Assembly: GCF_016009175.1 (NCBI RefSeq)
Contig: NZ_JADUCM010000034.1
Coordinates: 1-53,500, forward strand
DNA from: Pseudomonas alkylphenolica
Lineage (GTDB): Bacteria; Pseudomonadota; Gammaproteobacteria; Pseudomonadales; Pseudomonadaceae
Direction: 5' to 3'
Length of the DNA: 53,500 nt
Positions 24,143 to 33,077 of the stretch are shown one piece after another (the first letter of the stretch is position 1; every line of letters starts with the position of its first letter). The position numbers were made by a program, and so were the translations under genes. The notes below the pieces were generated by a model, which was not told the DNA's origin, searched no databases, and saw nothing but the letters and a program-made list of their open reading frames with translations.

Positions 24143-26251
24143 TCAGGCGGCAACCACCTGCACCACCACACCATTGAGCGCAGCATTGCCTGACACGGCG
24201 TCCAGCTGACACTCATCGGTCAGGTCATTGGCACTGGCGCCCGCCTGGCTGCTGGCGATATCCATGCGCACGCCGGCACGCGCATGGCCAAAGCCATGGG
24301 GCAGGCTGACCACCCCAGGCATCATGTCCGTACATGCCTGCACCTCGACCTCAATGCTGCCCACCCGTGAGCTGACCTTCACCCGCTGCCCGTCCTGCAA
24401 CTGCCTGCCTGCCAGGTCATCCGGGTGCATGAGCAACTGATGACGCGGTTTACCTTTCACCAACCGGTGATAGTTGTGCATCCAGGAGTTGTTGCTGCGC
24501 ACGTGCCGCCGTCCGATCAGCAGCAATTGATCGGGTTCGGCAGGCAACTGCTCGGCGAGTCGTTGCAGGTCAGCAAGAATTTGCGAAGGCGCCGCCTGGA
24601 TACGTTGGTTGGCGGTTTTCAGACGTTGCGCAAGGTTCGGCTGCAACGGCCCCAGGTCAATGCCGTGGGGATGCTGTGCCAACGTTTCCACGGACAGGTT
24701 ATACGCAGAACCCTCACCATAAGGGCCGTGACGCAAGCCGATGTCGATCATCTGAGCCGGGGCCATGGTCGGTTTCAGCGGCTTGTCGCTTAGCACAGCA
24801 AAGGCCTTGGCCAGGCCTACGAAGATTTCCCAGTCGTGCAGCGCGCCTTGCGGCTTGGGCAGGATTGCCCGGTTGAAACGGCTGACGTTGCGCACTGCCA
24901 ACAAGTTGAAGGTGGTGTCGTAATGATCATTTTCCAGCGCACTGGTGGACGGCAGGATCAGGTCGGCATAACGGGTGGTTTCATTGATGTACAGGTCAAT
25001 GCTGAGCATGAACTCCAGACCGCTCAACGCCCGCTCCACCTGCTGTCCATTCGGCGTAGACAGCACCGGGTTGCCGGCCACGGTGACCAGCGCACGCACC
25101 TGCCCTTCGCCTTCAACCAGCATCTCCTGGGCCAAGGCTGCCACCGGTAGCTCGCCACCATACTCAGGCAACCCGGACACCCGGCTCTGCCAGGCGTTGA
25201 AGTGTCCGCCTGACGTGGTCGCCACAAGATCTACGGCCGGTTGCGTGCACAGCGCACCGCCGACCCGGTCGAGGTTGCCGCTGACCAGGTTGATCAGCTG
25301 GATCAGCCAATGGCAGAGGGTACCGAAGTGTTGCGTTGACACCCCCATGCGGCCATAGCAGACCGCCTTGTCGGCGGCCGCGAAGTCACGCGCCAACTGG
25401 CGAATCACCCGCGCATCAATGCCGCACAGCGGTGCCATGGCCTCGGCCGTGAACGGCGCGATGGCCTCACGAACCTGATCCAGGCCATCGACCGGGAGTG
25501 CCCCTGGGCGCTCAAGGCTTTCGCAGAACAGGGTATTGAGCAGCGCACTGAGCAGTGCCGCATCGCTCCCGGGTCGAACGAACACATGCTGATCGGCGAT
25601 GGCTGCAGTTTCACTGCGCCGGGGATCAACCACCACTACCTTGCCACCTCGCCCCTGAATCGCCTTGAGGCGCTTTTCCACATCCGGGACGGTCATGATG
25701 CTGCCGTTGGACGCCAGGGGATTGCCCCCCAGGATCAGCATGAAATCGGTGTGGTCGATGTCCGGAATCGGCAGCAACAGCCCATGGCCATACATCAGGT
25801 AACTGGTGAGGTGCTGGGGCAATTGATCGACAGAGGTGGCCGAGAACCGGTTGCGGGTTTTGAGCAGCCCGAGAAAGTAATTGCTGTGGGTCATCAAGCC
25901 ATAGTTGTGCACGCTGGGGTTGCCTTGATAGACCGCCACCGCGTTCTGCCCACGGGCCTGCTGGATCGCCCAAAGCTTCTGCGCGGCAAATTCGAAGGCC
26001 TCATCCCAACTGATCGCCTGCCAGCCGTCGCCCACCCGCTTGTGGGGTGCACGCAGACGATCAGGGTCATTCTGGATGTCTTGCAGGGCCACGGCCTTGG
26101 GGCAGATGTGACCGCGGCTGAAGCTGTCCTGAGGGTCGCCTTTTATCGAGCTGATCCGCAACCCGGCGGCAGGCGCCTCGGTAGTTTCGATGGTCAAGCC
26201 GCAAATGGCTTCGCACAGGTGACAGGCGCGGTAATGCAGGGTCTTGTTCAT
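24143..26251 (-). CDS. Stand-alone molybdopterin oxidoreductase (DMSO-reductase superfamily)
   Basis: 702 residues, no signal peptide or Tat motif, so cytoplasmic. N-terminal [4Fe-4S] cysteines Cys10, 13, 17 and 50 (CX2CX3CX32C) are followed by the molybdopterin domain (GNPSVHNYGL, LGGNPLASNGS, VVDPRRSET) and a C-terminal dinucleotide-binding domain (about 580-700, including LPHGFGHARAGVR). At the place where formate dehydrogenases and nitrate reductases carry the Mo-ligand Cys/Sec, this protein reads TSVDQLPQHLTS with no Cys or Sec. No iron-sulfur or membrane partner is encoded nearby. The substrate is unknown. The start at 26251 (MNKTLHYRACHLC) is chosen because it places the Fe-S motif near the N-terminus. 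Confidence 0.9.
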   Translation of the reverse strand: MNKTLHYRACHLCEAICGLTIETTEAPAAGLRISSIKGDPQDSFSRGHICPKAVALQDIQNDPDRLRAPHKRVGDGWQAISWDEAFEFAAQKLWAIQQARGQNAVAVYQGNPSVHNYGLMTHSNYFLGLLKTRNRFSATSVDQLPQHLTSYLMYGHGLLLPIPDIDHTDFMLILGGNPLASNGSIMTVPDVEKRLKAIQGRGGKVVVVDPRRSETAAIADQHVFVRPGSDAALLSALLNTLFCESLERPGALPVDGLDQVREAIAPFTAEAMAPLCGIDARVIRQLARDFAAADKAVCYGRMGVSTQHFGTLCHWLIQLINLVSGNLDRVGGALCTQPAVDLVATTSGGHFNAWQSRVSGLPEYGGELPVAALAQEMLVEGEGQVRALVTVAGNPVLSTPNGQQVERALSGLEFMLSIDLYINETTRYADLILPSTSALENDHYDTTFNLLAVRNVSRFNRAILPKPQGALHDWEIFVGLAKAFAVLSDKPLKPTMAPAQMIDIGLRHGPYGEGSAYNLSVETLAQHPHGIDLGPLQPNLAQRLKTANQRIQAAPSQILADLQRLAEQLPAEPDQLLLIGRRHVRSNNSWMHNYHRLVKGKPRHQLLMHPDDLAGRQLQDGQRVKVSSRVGSIEVEVQACTDMMPGVVSLPHGFGHARAGVRMDIASSQAGASANDLTDECQLDAVSGNAALNGVVVQVVAA

Positions 26252-26475
26252 GGCCACCTCTATCGGGTGTCTGGAAATGCACCTGACTATGGGCCGGAGC
26301 TTGCCTGGCGGCCAGCGAGTTTCGCCGCGTGAATCTACCGGCATCAGGCATAGCGATTAGCCGCAGGGTTTGCCAAGGCGCCAGCGGTCAGTGTAAAACC
26401 CGGGGGTGGCAAACAAAAAAGCAGCCGGCCAATGGCTTACGAGGCTGCCCGCACGACAGACCGTGCACACCCCAC

Positions 26476-26512
26476 TTGGTATGACGCGACATTTAATTAT
26501 AGTATTGCGTCT
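26476..26512 (-). promoter_or_regulatory. ArgR operator, two tandem half-sites, upstream of argF
   Basis: On the minus strand: AGACGC-N8-AA, a spacer of exactly five bases, then TGTCGC-N8-AA. This fits the Pseudomonas ArgR half-site (TGTCGC-N8-AA, repeated with N5): the second half-site is perfect and the first has two mismatches. It lies about 105 bases before argF, so repression of argF by arginine through ArgR is the expected role. Confidence 0.78.
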
Positions 26513-26616
26513 CCCCTTATTTCGTCGCCCCGTGCGGCTTTCGCCGCAGGTCACTTCCGTTGTTTCTGAAAACCGGCATTGTTGATCTGCGGTCTGTTGC
26601 AAAAAGGTAGTCAAAC

Positions 26617-27537
26617 ATGAGCGCTAGGCACTTTCTCTCCCTGATGGATTTCACACCCGACGAACTGCTCAGTGTGATCCGTCGAGGCATCGAGCTGAAG
26701 GACCTGCGTAACCGCGGCGTACTGTTCGAACCCCTGAAGAACCGTGTACTGGGCATGATCTTCGAGAAATCCTCGACCCGTACCCGGCTGTCGTTCGAGG
26801 CCGGCATGATCCAGCTCGGCGGCCAGGCGATCTTCCTGTCCCCGCGCGATACCCAACTGGGCCGTGGCGAGCCGATCGGCGACTGCGCCATCGTCATGTC
26901 GCGCATGCTCGACGCGGTGATGATCCGTACCTTTGCCCACAGCACCCTGACCGAGTTCGCGGCCAATTCCCGCGTACCGGTGATCAATGGCCTGTCGGAC
27001 GACCTGCACCCGTGCCAGCTTTTGGCCGATATGCAAACTTTCCTTGAACATCGCGGTTCGATCCAGGGCAAGACCGTGGCCTGGATCGGTGACGGTAACA
27101 ACATGTGCAACAGCTATATAGAAGCGGCGATCCAGTTCGACTTCCAGTTGCGCATTGCCTGCCCGGCCGAGTTCGAGCCCAACCCGCAGTTCCTGGCCAA
27201 CGCTGGCGATCGCGTGAAAATCTTCCGCGAGCCCAAGGAGGCGGTGCAAGGCGCACACCTGGTGAGTACCGATGTCTGGACTTCCATGGGTCAAGAAGAG
27301 GAAACTGCACGGCGTCTGGCCTTGTTCGCGCCTTATCAGGTAACCCGCGAACTGCTCGACCTGGCAGCACCCGATGCCCTGTTCATGCACTGCCTGCCCG
27401 CCCACCGTGGCGAGGAAATCAGCCTGGACCTGCTCGACGACCCTCGCTCGGTCGCCTGGGACCAAGCTGAAAACCGTCTGCATGCCCAGAAGGCGCTTCT
27501 CGAATACCTTGTTGAACCGGCCTACCACCACGCATGA
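26617..27537 (+). CDS. argF: Ornithine carbamoyltransferase, anabolic
   Basis: Makes citrulline from ornithine and carbamoyl phosphate; 306 residues. Carbamoyl-phosphate site SSTRTRL (about 49-55), HPCQ (near 129-132), and the ornithine-site HCLPAHRG (about 258-265) are intact. Length and the ArgR operator upstream point to the biosynthetic enzyme, not the catabolic ArcB. The stop overlaps the start of an ABC ATPase gene. Confidence 0.96.
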   Translation: MSARHFLSLMDFTPDELLSVIRRGIELKDLRNRGVLFEPLKNRVLGMIFEKSSTRTRLSFEAGMIQLGGQAIFLSPRDTQLGRGEPIGDCAIVMSRMLDAVMIRTFAHSTLTEFAANSRVPVINGLSDDLHPCQLLADMQTFLEHRGSIQGKTVAWIGDGNNMCNSYIEAAIQFDFQLRIACPAEFEPNPQFLANAGDRVKIFREPKEAVQGAHLVSTDVWTSMGQEEETARRLALFAPYQVTRELLDLAAPDALFMHCLPAHRGEEISLDLLDDPRSVAWDQAENRLHAQKALLEYLVEPAYHHA

Positions 27538-28643
27538 GTCAACCTTTACTGCTTAACCTGCGCAACCTCGCCTGCGGCTATGGCGAGCAACGCATCGTCC
27601 AGAACCTCAACCTGCACCTCAACGCAGGCGACATCGGTTGCCTGCTGGGTTCTTCGGGTTGCGGCAAAACCACCACCCTGCGCGCGATTGCCGGCTTCGA
27701 ACCGGTGCATGAAGGTGAGATCCAGCTGGCAGGAGAGGTTATCTCCAAGGCCGGCTTCACCCTCGCACCGGAGAAACGCAAGATCGGCATGGTGTTCCAG
27801 GACTATGCGCTGTTCCCGCACCTCACCGTGGCGCAGAACATTGCCTTCGGCATTGGCAAGCACCCCCAGCAGCAACAGGTGGTGGCGCAGATGCTTGAGC
27901 TGGTCAAACTCGACGGACTCGGCAAACGCTACCCCCACGAGCTCTCCGGCGGGCAGCAGCAACGTGTGGCGCTCGCCCGTGCCCTGGCACCCGAGCCGCA
28001 GCTGCTGTTGCTCGACGAGCCGTTTTCCAACCTCGACGTGGAACTGCGCCGACGCCTCAGCCATGAGGTTCGCGACATTCTCAAGAGCCGTGGCACCAGC
28101 GCCATCCTGGTCACCCACGATCAGGAAGAAGCCTTTGCCGTGAGTGATCATGTCGGGGTATTCAAAGAAGGCCGCCTGGAGCAGTGGGATACGCCGTACA
28201 ACCTGTACCATGAACCGTTGACGCCCTTCGTCGCCAGCTTCATCGGCCAGGGGTACTTCATCCGTGGCCAGCTGACCAGCCCGGAGTCGGTACAAACCGA
28301 ACTGGGTGAGCTGCGCGGTAACCGGGCCTACACCTTTACCCCGGGCAGCGCGGTCGACGTATTGTTGCGTCCTGACGACATCATCCATGCCCCGCACAGT
28401 GCGCTCAAGGCATTGATCGTCGGCAAGAGCTTCCTCGGTGCATCGACCCTGTATCGCCTGCAACTGACGACCGGCAGCCAGCTCGAAGCGATTTTCCCCA
28501 GCCATATCGACCATCAGGTCGGCGCTGAAGTCGGGGTCGAGGTCGCGGCTGATCACCTGGTCCTGTTCTCCGTGCCTGGCAGCGTTGCAGCGCAGCTGCC
28601 GGTACCGGAAAACGGCGTTCGCCGGTACAGCTCAGCCGTCTGA
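27534..28643 (+). CDS. Orphan ABC transporter ATP-binding protein, FbpC/iron-type
   Basis: 369 residues. Walker A GSSGCGKTT (about 39-47), signature LSGGQQQRVALARAL, Walker B LLLLDEPFSNLD and switch His in LVTHDQEEAF, then a C-terminal TOBE-like regulatory region (about 240-369). By type it matches ferric-iron importer ATPases such as FbpC. No permease or binding-protein gene is near. The start ATG overlaps the argF stop (ATGA), so its translation is coupled to argF, an unusual partnership. The transported substrate is unknown. Confidence 0.88.
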   Translation: MSQPLLLNLRNLACGYGEQRIVQNLNLHLNAGDIGCLLGSSGCGKTTTLRAIAGFEPVHEGEIQLAGEVISKAGFTLAPEKRKIGMVFQDYALFPHLTVAQNIAFGIGKHPQQQQVVAQMLELVKLDGLGKRYPHELSGGQQQRVALARALAPEPQLLLLDEPFSNLDVELRRRLSHEVRDILKSRGTSAILVTHDQEEAFAVSDHVGVFKEGRLEQWDTPYNLYHEPLTPFVASFIGQGYFIRGQLTSPESVQTELGELRGNRAYTFTPGSAVDVLLRPDDIIHAPHSALKALIVGKSFLGASTLYRLQLTTGSQLEAIFPSHIDHQVGAEVGVEVAADHLVLFSVPGSVAAQLPVPENGVRRYSSAV

Positions 28644-28665
28644 TCAAGGACGGCTTCTGCACCTG

Positions 28666-28693
28666 TCGCGGGACGCCGGTAGCGCTCCCGCGA
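28666..28693. terminator. Hairpin between converging genes
   Basis: TCGCGGGA / TCCCGCGA stem enclosing a smaller CGC/GCG stem, placed between the ABC ATPase and PhzF-like genes. No clear T-run on either side. Confidence 0.5.
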
Positions 28694-28698
28694 TACGG

Positions 28699-29478
28699 TT
28701 ACAGCATCAACGTGCCGCTCGCTACTCGCCGGGCATACCCCCCGATCTTCACCCGATCGCCTTCCAGCCGACAGTAAAGCTCACCACCACGGCTAGACCG
28801 CTGGAATGCACGCAGCTCGGTTTTGCCCAGTTGCCGGGCCCAGTAAGGAATCAGACAGCAATGAGTGGAGCCGGTCACCGGGTCTTCGGGTATACCAATG
28901 CCCGGGGCAAAATAGCGTGAAACGAAATCATGCGCGTCACCACGCGCGGTGACGATCACCCCAAGACCCGGCAGCTGTGCAACGGCGGCCATGTCCGGCA
29001 CACAATCGCGCACAGCCTGCTCCGACTCCAGCACCACCAGCAACTCCTTGGTCTGCAGCACCTCGACAACCGGGCAACCCAGCGCCTCGGCCACCGGCAG
29101 GTGTTCTTGCAACGGTTGCGGGTCGATGCGCGGGAAATCCAGCAACAGCCGCCCTTGCTCTCGCGTTACGCTCAAAGGGCCCGACTGGCTGTGGAATTCC
29201 AGACGCTCGCTGGGAACATTGTAGATTTCCAGCAGCACGTGGGCGCTGGCCAGGGTGGCGTGGCCGCACAGCGGCACTTCGGTGGTGGGAGTGAACCAGC
29301 GGATCTGCCACTGCAATCCGTCTTGCACCACAAACGCAGTTTCAGCCAGGTTGTGCTCTGCGGCGATCTGCTGCATCAACCCGTCGCTGAGCCACTCTTG
29401 CAAGCGGTAGACCATGGCCGGATTCCCGGCGAAGGGACGCTCACTGAAGGCGTCGACCTGATGAAATTCCAAGTGCAT
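28699..29478 (-). CDS. PhzF-family isomerase-like protein
   Basis: 259 residues with the two-domain diaminopimelate-epimerase-like fold of PhzF. The catalytic glutamate is in NLAETAFV (Glu46), and FAGNPA, PLCGHATLASAH and DPVTGSTHC are family motifs. True PhzF acts in phenazine synthesis, but no other phz genes occur here, so this is one of the many PhzF-like proteins of unknown substrate. Confidence 0.88.
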   Translation of the reverse strand: MHLEFHQVDAFSERPFAGNPAMVYRLQEWLSDGLMQQIAAEHNLAETAFVVQDGLQWQIRWFTPTTEVPLCGHATLASAHVLLEIYNVPSERLEFHSQSGPLSVTREQGRLLLDFPRIDPQPLQEHLPVAEALGCPVVEVLQTKELLVVLESEQAVRDCVPDMAAVAQLPGLGVIVTARGDAHDFVSRYFAPGIGIPEDPVTGSTHCCLIPYWARQLGKTELRAFQRSSRGGELYCRLEGDRVKIGGYARRVASGTLML

Positions 29479-29571
29479 GCGGCAACTCTCTCTTGTTCAG
29501 AGCCCAGAGCATGCACGTTGGAAGGTGCCGACCAACAGAGACAGAGCCGGCGGATTTTCAGCATACAGATG

Positions 29572-30042
29572 TCAGTCGCGCGCAATCTGCGCGAATGTTG
29601 CCTGGGTGTGCTCGGCCAACACCGCGGCCGACAACTCGACTTCGAGCCCGCGACGACCGGCACTGACAAATATGGTTTCAAAAGACTGCGCCGAGACATC
29701 TATAAAGGTGCGCAGGCGCTTTTTCTGCCCTAGCGGGCTGATGCCGCCCAGCAGGTAGCCCGTTGAACGTTGCGCTGCAGCCGGGTCCGCCATCTCACAC
29801 TTCTTTACCTTTGCAGCGTGGGCAAGCCCCTTCAGATCAAGGCTGCCGATCACCGGAACCACCGCCACCAGCAACTCACCCTTTTCGCTGCTGGCAAGCA
29901 ATGTCTTGAACACGCGAACAGGCTCAAGGTCGAGCTTTTCAGCTGCTTCCAGGCCATAAGAGGCTGCCTTGGGATCGTGTTCGTAACTGTGGATACGATG
30001 TTCGGCGCGAACCTTTTTCAACAAATCCAGAGCGGGGGTCAT
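29572..30042 (-). CDS. ybaK: Cys-tRNA(Pro)/Cys-tRNA(Cys) deacylase
   Basis: 156-residue trans-editing protein of the YbaK/EbsC family that hydrolyses cysteine mis-attached to tRNA-Pro. The family features are the lysine in RVFKTLL and the GYLLGGISPLGQKK segment. I prefer the ATG at 30042 because TGGAG lies six bases upstream; an ATG four codons earlier is possible. Confidence 0.9.
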   Translation of the reverse strand: MTPALDLLKKVRAEHRIHSYEHDPKAASYGLEAAEKLDLEPVRVFKTLLASSEKGELLVAVVPVIGSLDLKGLAHAAKVKKCEMADPAAAQRSTGYLLGGISPLGQKKRLRTFIDVSAQSFETIFVSAGRRGLEVELSAAVLAEHTQATFAQIARD

Positions 30043-30236
30043 GCAGGACTCCATACAAGGGTATCGGTACTCTTTCGCTCGCTACTGTAGGTCAATTACC
30101 ACCCTGCAACCACTGGTGAGCAGTACACACCTGAACGCAATCGTTTGCGTAAACCCGATACACTTCCCCCGGCCAATAGTCAGTTTGTGAACCACCGTTC
30201 ACTTTCGACCTTTGACATAATCGTTTCTTGTCTATA

Positions 30237-30256
30237 TTTTTTCGATTCTGAATATG
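30237..30256 (+). promoter_or_regulatory. Possible GlpR operator before glpF
   Basis: TTTTTTCGATTCTGAATATG matches the E. coli-derived GlpR consensus (WATKYTCGWTAWCGAWMATW) at about 14 of 20 positions, with the TCG core kept. It is weaker than the glpD site. Confidence 0.4.
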
Positions 30257-30290
30257 GCAGTGCCCTGATAAGGTGCACTTTTTGCACCCC

Positions 30291-30322
30291 CACCCGACTG
30301 AAATGGGGATTTCTGTCGGGTG
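30291..30322 (+). ncRNA. Leader hairpin of glpF mRNA
   Basis: CACCCGAC-T-GAAAT-GGGG-ATTTC-T-GTCGGGTG: 8 bp, a T-T mismatch, then 5 bp, closed by a GGGG loop. It lies 49 bases before the glpF start. It could attenuate or protect the message; no long T-run follows. This is a structural element, not a separate RNA gene. Confidence 0.6.
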
Positions 30323-30347
30323 TTTGTCGAGCGCCCACGCGCCTCAC

Positions 30348-30358
30348 AACAACAAGAA
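30348..30358 (+). promoter_or_regulatory. Hfq/Crc catabolite-repression motif at the glpF translation start
   Basis: AACAACAAGAA contains a perfect AAnAAnAA motif, the Pseudomonas Hfq/Crc target, within 25 bases of the glpF ATG. Repression of glycerol uptake by preferred carbon sources is the expected role; inference from the motif only. Confidence 0.55.
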
Positions 30359-30370
30359 CCGAGGTTACGA

Positions 30371-31222
30371 ATGACGACTGCTCTACAACAACCAACGCTC
30401 TCGAGCCAATGCATGGCCGAGTTTCTTGGCACTGCGCTACTGATCTTTTTCGGCACCGGTTGCGTCGCCGCGCTCAAGGTCGCCGGTGCCAGCTTTGGCC
30501 TGTGGGAAATCAGCATCATCTGGGGCGTCGGCGTGAGCATGGCGATCTACCTGACGGCCGGCGTTTCCGGCGCGCACCTGAATCCTGCCGTGAGTATCGC
30601 TCTGACACTGTTTGCCGGGTTTGAAAAACACAAACTGCCGTTCTACATCGTTGCCCAGATCGCCGGCGCGTTCTGTGGTGCAGCGCTTGTTTACACGTTG
30701 TACAGCAACCTGTTCTTCGATTACGAACAGGCCCATGAAATGATTCGCGGCACCCAGGCCAGCCTGGAGCTGGCCTCGGTGTTTTCCACCTACCCGCACC
30801 CGGCGCTGTCCACCGGCCAGGCCTTTCTCGTCGAAGTGATCATCACTGCAATTCTGATGGCCGTGATCATGGCCCTGACTGACGACAACAACGGTTTGCC
30901 TCGCGGCGCCATGGCGCCGTTGCTGATCGGTCTGCTGATTGCGGTGATCGGCAGTGCCATGGGGCCACTGACCGGCTTTGCCATGAACCCCGCCCGTGAC
31001 CTGGGCCCGAAACTCATGACCTTCCTCGCCGGTTGGGGCGAAGTCGCCTTTACTGGCGGACGTGACATTCCCTATTTCCTGATTCCAGTTTTTGCGCCGA
31101 TCATAGGAGCGAGCCTTGGTGCCGCCCTGTACCGCGGCGTGATCGCCCGCAACCTGCCTGTTGCCCAGAGCGAGAACGCGCAGACCGACGCCAACCCTCA
31201 GGGCAAGACCCAGGCATCCTGA
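30371..31222 (+). CDS. glpF: Glycerol uptake facilitator
   Basis: Aquaglyceroporin of the inner membrane, 283 residues with six helices. The two pore motifs are HLNPAVS and MNPARD; the Asp after the second NPA-R is the mark of glycerol-conducting members. The start at 30371 gives MTTALQQPTL; 17 upstream in-frame codons are leader. glpK follows 65 bases downstream, giving the usual uptake-then-phosphorylation operon. Confidence 0.95.
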   Translation: MTTALQQPTLSSQCMAEFLGTALLIFFGTGCVAALKVAGASFGLWEISIIWGVGVSMAIYLTAGVSGAHLNPAVSIALTLFAGFEKHKLPFYIVAQIAGAFCGAALVYTLYSNLFFDYEQAHEMIRGTQASLELASVFSTYPHPALSTGQAFLVEVIITAILMAVIMALTDDNNGLPRGAMAPLLIGLLIAVIGSAMGPLTGFAMNPARDLGPKLMTFLAGWGEVAFTGGRDIPYFLIPVFAPIIGASLGAALYRGVIARNLPVAQSENAQTDANPQGKTQAS

Positions 31223-31287
31223 TGCCGGAGCGGCGAGCCAGGCTCGCCCTGCCCTGATTCCACCTTATTAAGTGCAAGGCCAACGAC

Positions 31288-32787
31288 ATGACAGACACCC
31301 AGAACAAGAACTACATCATTGCCCTGGACCAGGGCACGACCAGTTCGCGGGCCATCATTTTCGACCGTGACGCCAACGTGGTGGGGACCTCCCAGCGCGA
31401 ATTCGCACAGCATTATCCGCAAGCCGGCTGGGTCGAACACGACCCCATGGAAATCTTCGCCACCCAGAGCGCGACCATGGTCGAGGCCCTGGCCCAGGCC
31501 GGCCTGAGCCACGACCAGGTCGCCGCCATCGGTATCACCAACCAGCGTGAAACCACGGTGGTCTGGGACAAGGAAACCGGTCGCCCGGTGTACAACGCGA
31601 TTGTCTGGCAGTGCCGGCGCAGTACCGAAATCTGCGAACAGCTCAAGCGTGAAGGTCTTCAGGACTACATCCGCGAAACCACAGGTCTGGTCACCGACCC
31701 GTACTTTTCCGGGACCAAACTCAAGTGGATTCTCGACAACGTCGAAGGCGCCCGAGCGCGCGCCGAACGTGGCGAACTGCTGTTCGGTACCGTCGACAGC
31801 TGGCTGATCTGGAAATTCTCCGGCGGCAAGGTCCACGTCACCGACTACACCAACGCCTCGCGCACCATGCTCTTCAACATCCACACCTTGCAGTGGGACG
31901 AGAAGATGCTGGAGGTGCTGAACATTCCCCGGCAGATGCTGCCTGAAGTGCGCAGCTCTTCGGAAGTCTATGGCCATACCAAAAGCGGTATCGCCATCGC
32001 CGGTATCGCCGGCGACCAGCAGGCGGCGCTGTTCGGCCAGATGTGCGTGGAGCCGGGACAGGCCAAGAACACCTACGGCACGGGCTGTTTCCTGCTGATG
32101 AACACCGGCAACAAGGCGGTCAAATCGTCCCACGGCCTGCTCACTACCATCGCCTGCGGCCCACGCGGCGAAGTGGCCTACGCCCTGGAAGGTGCAGTGT
32201 TCAATGGCGGTTCGACCGTGCAGTGGCTGCGCGATGAACTGAAAATCGTCAATGACGCGCACGACACCGAATACTTTGCCAGCAAAGTCAAGGACAGCAA
32301 TGGTGTCTACCTGGTGCCGGCCTTCACCGGCCTCGGCGCCCCCTACTGGGACCCCTATGCCCGCGGCGCGCTGTTCGGCCTGACCCGTGGCGTCAAGGTC
32401 GATCACATCATCCGTGCGGCCCTTGAGTCGATCGCCTACCAGACTCGCGATGTGCTGGACGCCATGCAGCAAGATTGCGGCGAGCGCCTGAGCGAACTGC
32501 GTGTGGACGGTGGCGCGGTGGCCAACAATTTCCTCATGCAGTTCCAGGCCGACATTCTCGGCACCTGCGTCGAGCGTCCACAAATGCGCGAAACCACGGC
32601 GCTTGGTGCCGCTTACCTGGCAGGCCTGGCGTGCGGTTTCTGGAGTGGCCTGGACGAGTTGCGCGGCAAGGCGATCATTGAACGCGAGTTCACCCCGCAG
32701 CTGGATGAAACACGTAAAGAGAAGCTCTATGCCGGTTGGCTGAAAGCGGTAGACCGCACCCGGGACTGGGAACCGCACGAGGAGTAA
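31288..32787 (+). CDS. glpK: Glycerol kinase
   Basis: Phosphorylates glycerol to glycerol-3-phosphate, trapping it in the cell; 499 residues, FGGY family. ALDQGTTSSRAI (about 11-22) is the phosphate loop, and GITNQRETTVVWD and the ATP-binding YGTGCFLLMNTG follow. Complete. Second gene of the glpFK operon. Confidence 0.97.
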   Translation: MTDTQNKNYIIALDQGTTSSRAIIFDRDANVVGTSQREFAQHYPQAGWVEHDPMEIFATQSATMVEALAQAGLSHDQVAAIGITNQRETTVVWDKETGRPVYNAIVWQCRRSTEICEQLKREGLQDYIRETTGLVTDPYFSGTKLKWILDNVEGARARAERGELLFGTVDSWLIWKFSGGKVHVTDYTNASRTMLFNIHTLQWDEKMLEVLNIPRQMLPEVRSSSEVYGHTKSGIAIAGIAGDQQAALFGQMCVEPGQAKNTYGTGCFLLMNTGNKAVKSSHGLLTTIACGPRGEVAYALEGAVFNGGSTVQWLRDELKIVNDAHDTEYFASKVKDSNGVYLVPAFTGLGAPYWDPYARGALFGLTRGVKVDHIIRAALESIAYQTRDVLDAMQQDCGERLSELRVDGGAVANNFLMQFQADILGTCVERPQMRETTALGAAYLAGLACGFWSGLDELRGKAIIEREFTPQLDETRKEKLYAGWLKAVDRTRDWEPHEE

Positions 32788-32796
32788 AGAACGCCT

Positions 32797-32928
32797 GTAG
32801 GAGCAACTGTCTTTGTGGGAGCCAGGCTTGCCGGCGAACCAGACACCGCGGTGTCCTGATGCACCGCTTCATCATTTTTCGCGGGCAAGCCTCGCTCCTA
32901 CAACCTGTAGGAGCGAGGCTTGCCCGCG
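32797..32928. repeat. REP-like inverted repeats downstream of glpK
   Basis: A first unit at 32797-32838 (TGTAGGAGC... then GTGGGAGCCAGGCTTGCCGG) precedes a strong pair: CGCGGGCAAGCCTCGCTCC at 32880-32898 and its inverted copy GGAGCGAGGCTTGCCCGCG at 32910-32928, almost touching. This is the common Pseudomonas GGAGCGAGGCTTGCCCGCG repeat family, different from the REP at 8140. The rest of the glpK-glpR gap holds nothing else I can name. Confidence 0.85.
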
Positions 32929-33077
32929 ATGGGCCGCAGCGCGGCCCCACAAGATGGGATAGCTACGCAGTCCATCGCGGCGGTCCGGCGCTCCGGTGAA
33001 TCCGCTACACCTGCTGGCCGTCAGCCCATTCCTACGGCATCATGGCGCAATTTGCCCGGCATCCCCAAGGACCGCCC

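Larger units (their letters stand above)
30043..30370 (+). promoter_or_regulatory. glpF promoter and structured leader region
   Basis: About 330 bases without a gene between ybaK and glpF. It contains an AT-rich promoter zone (30200-30260) with a GlpR-like site, a strong leader hairpin (30291-30322) and an A-rich Hfq/Crc-type motif just before the glpF ribosome-binding site; these are listed separately. Confidence 0.5.

Noticed and set aside
28699..29478. PhzF-like gene as evidence for a phenazine cluster
   Set aside because: No other phenazine gene is present; PhzF-like proteins are widespread outside phenazine pathways.
31198..32778. Minus-strand open frame of about 526 codons opposite glpK
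   Set aside because: Shadow frame; glpK is complete with all motifs and the antisense protein has no recognisable features.
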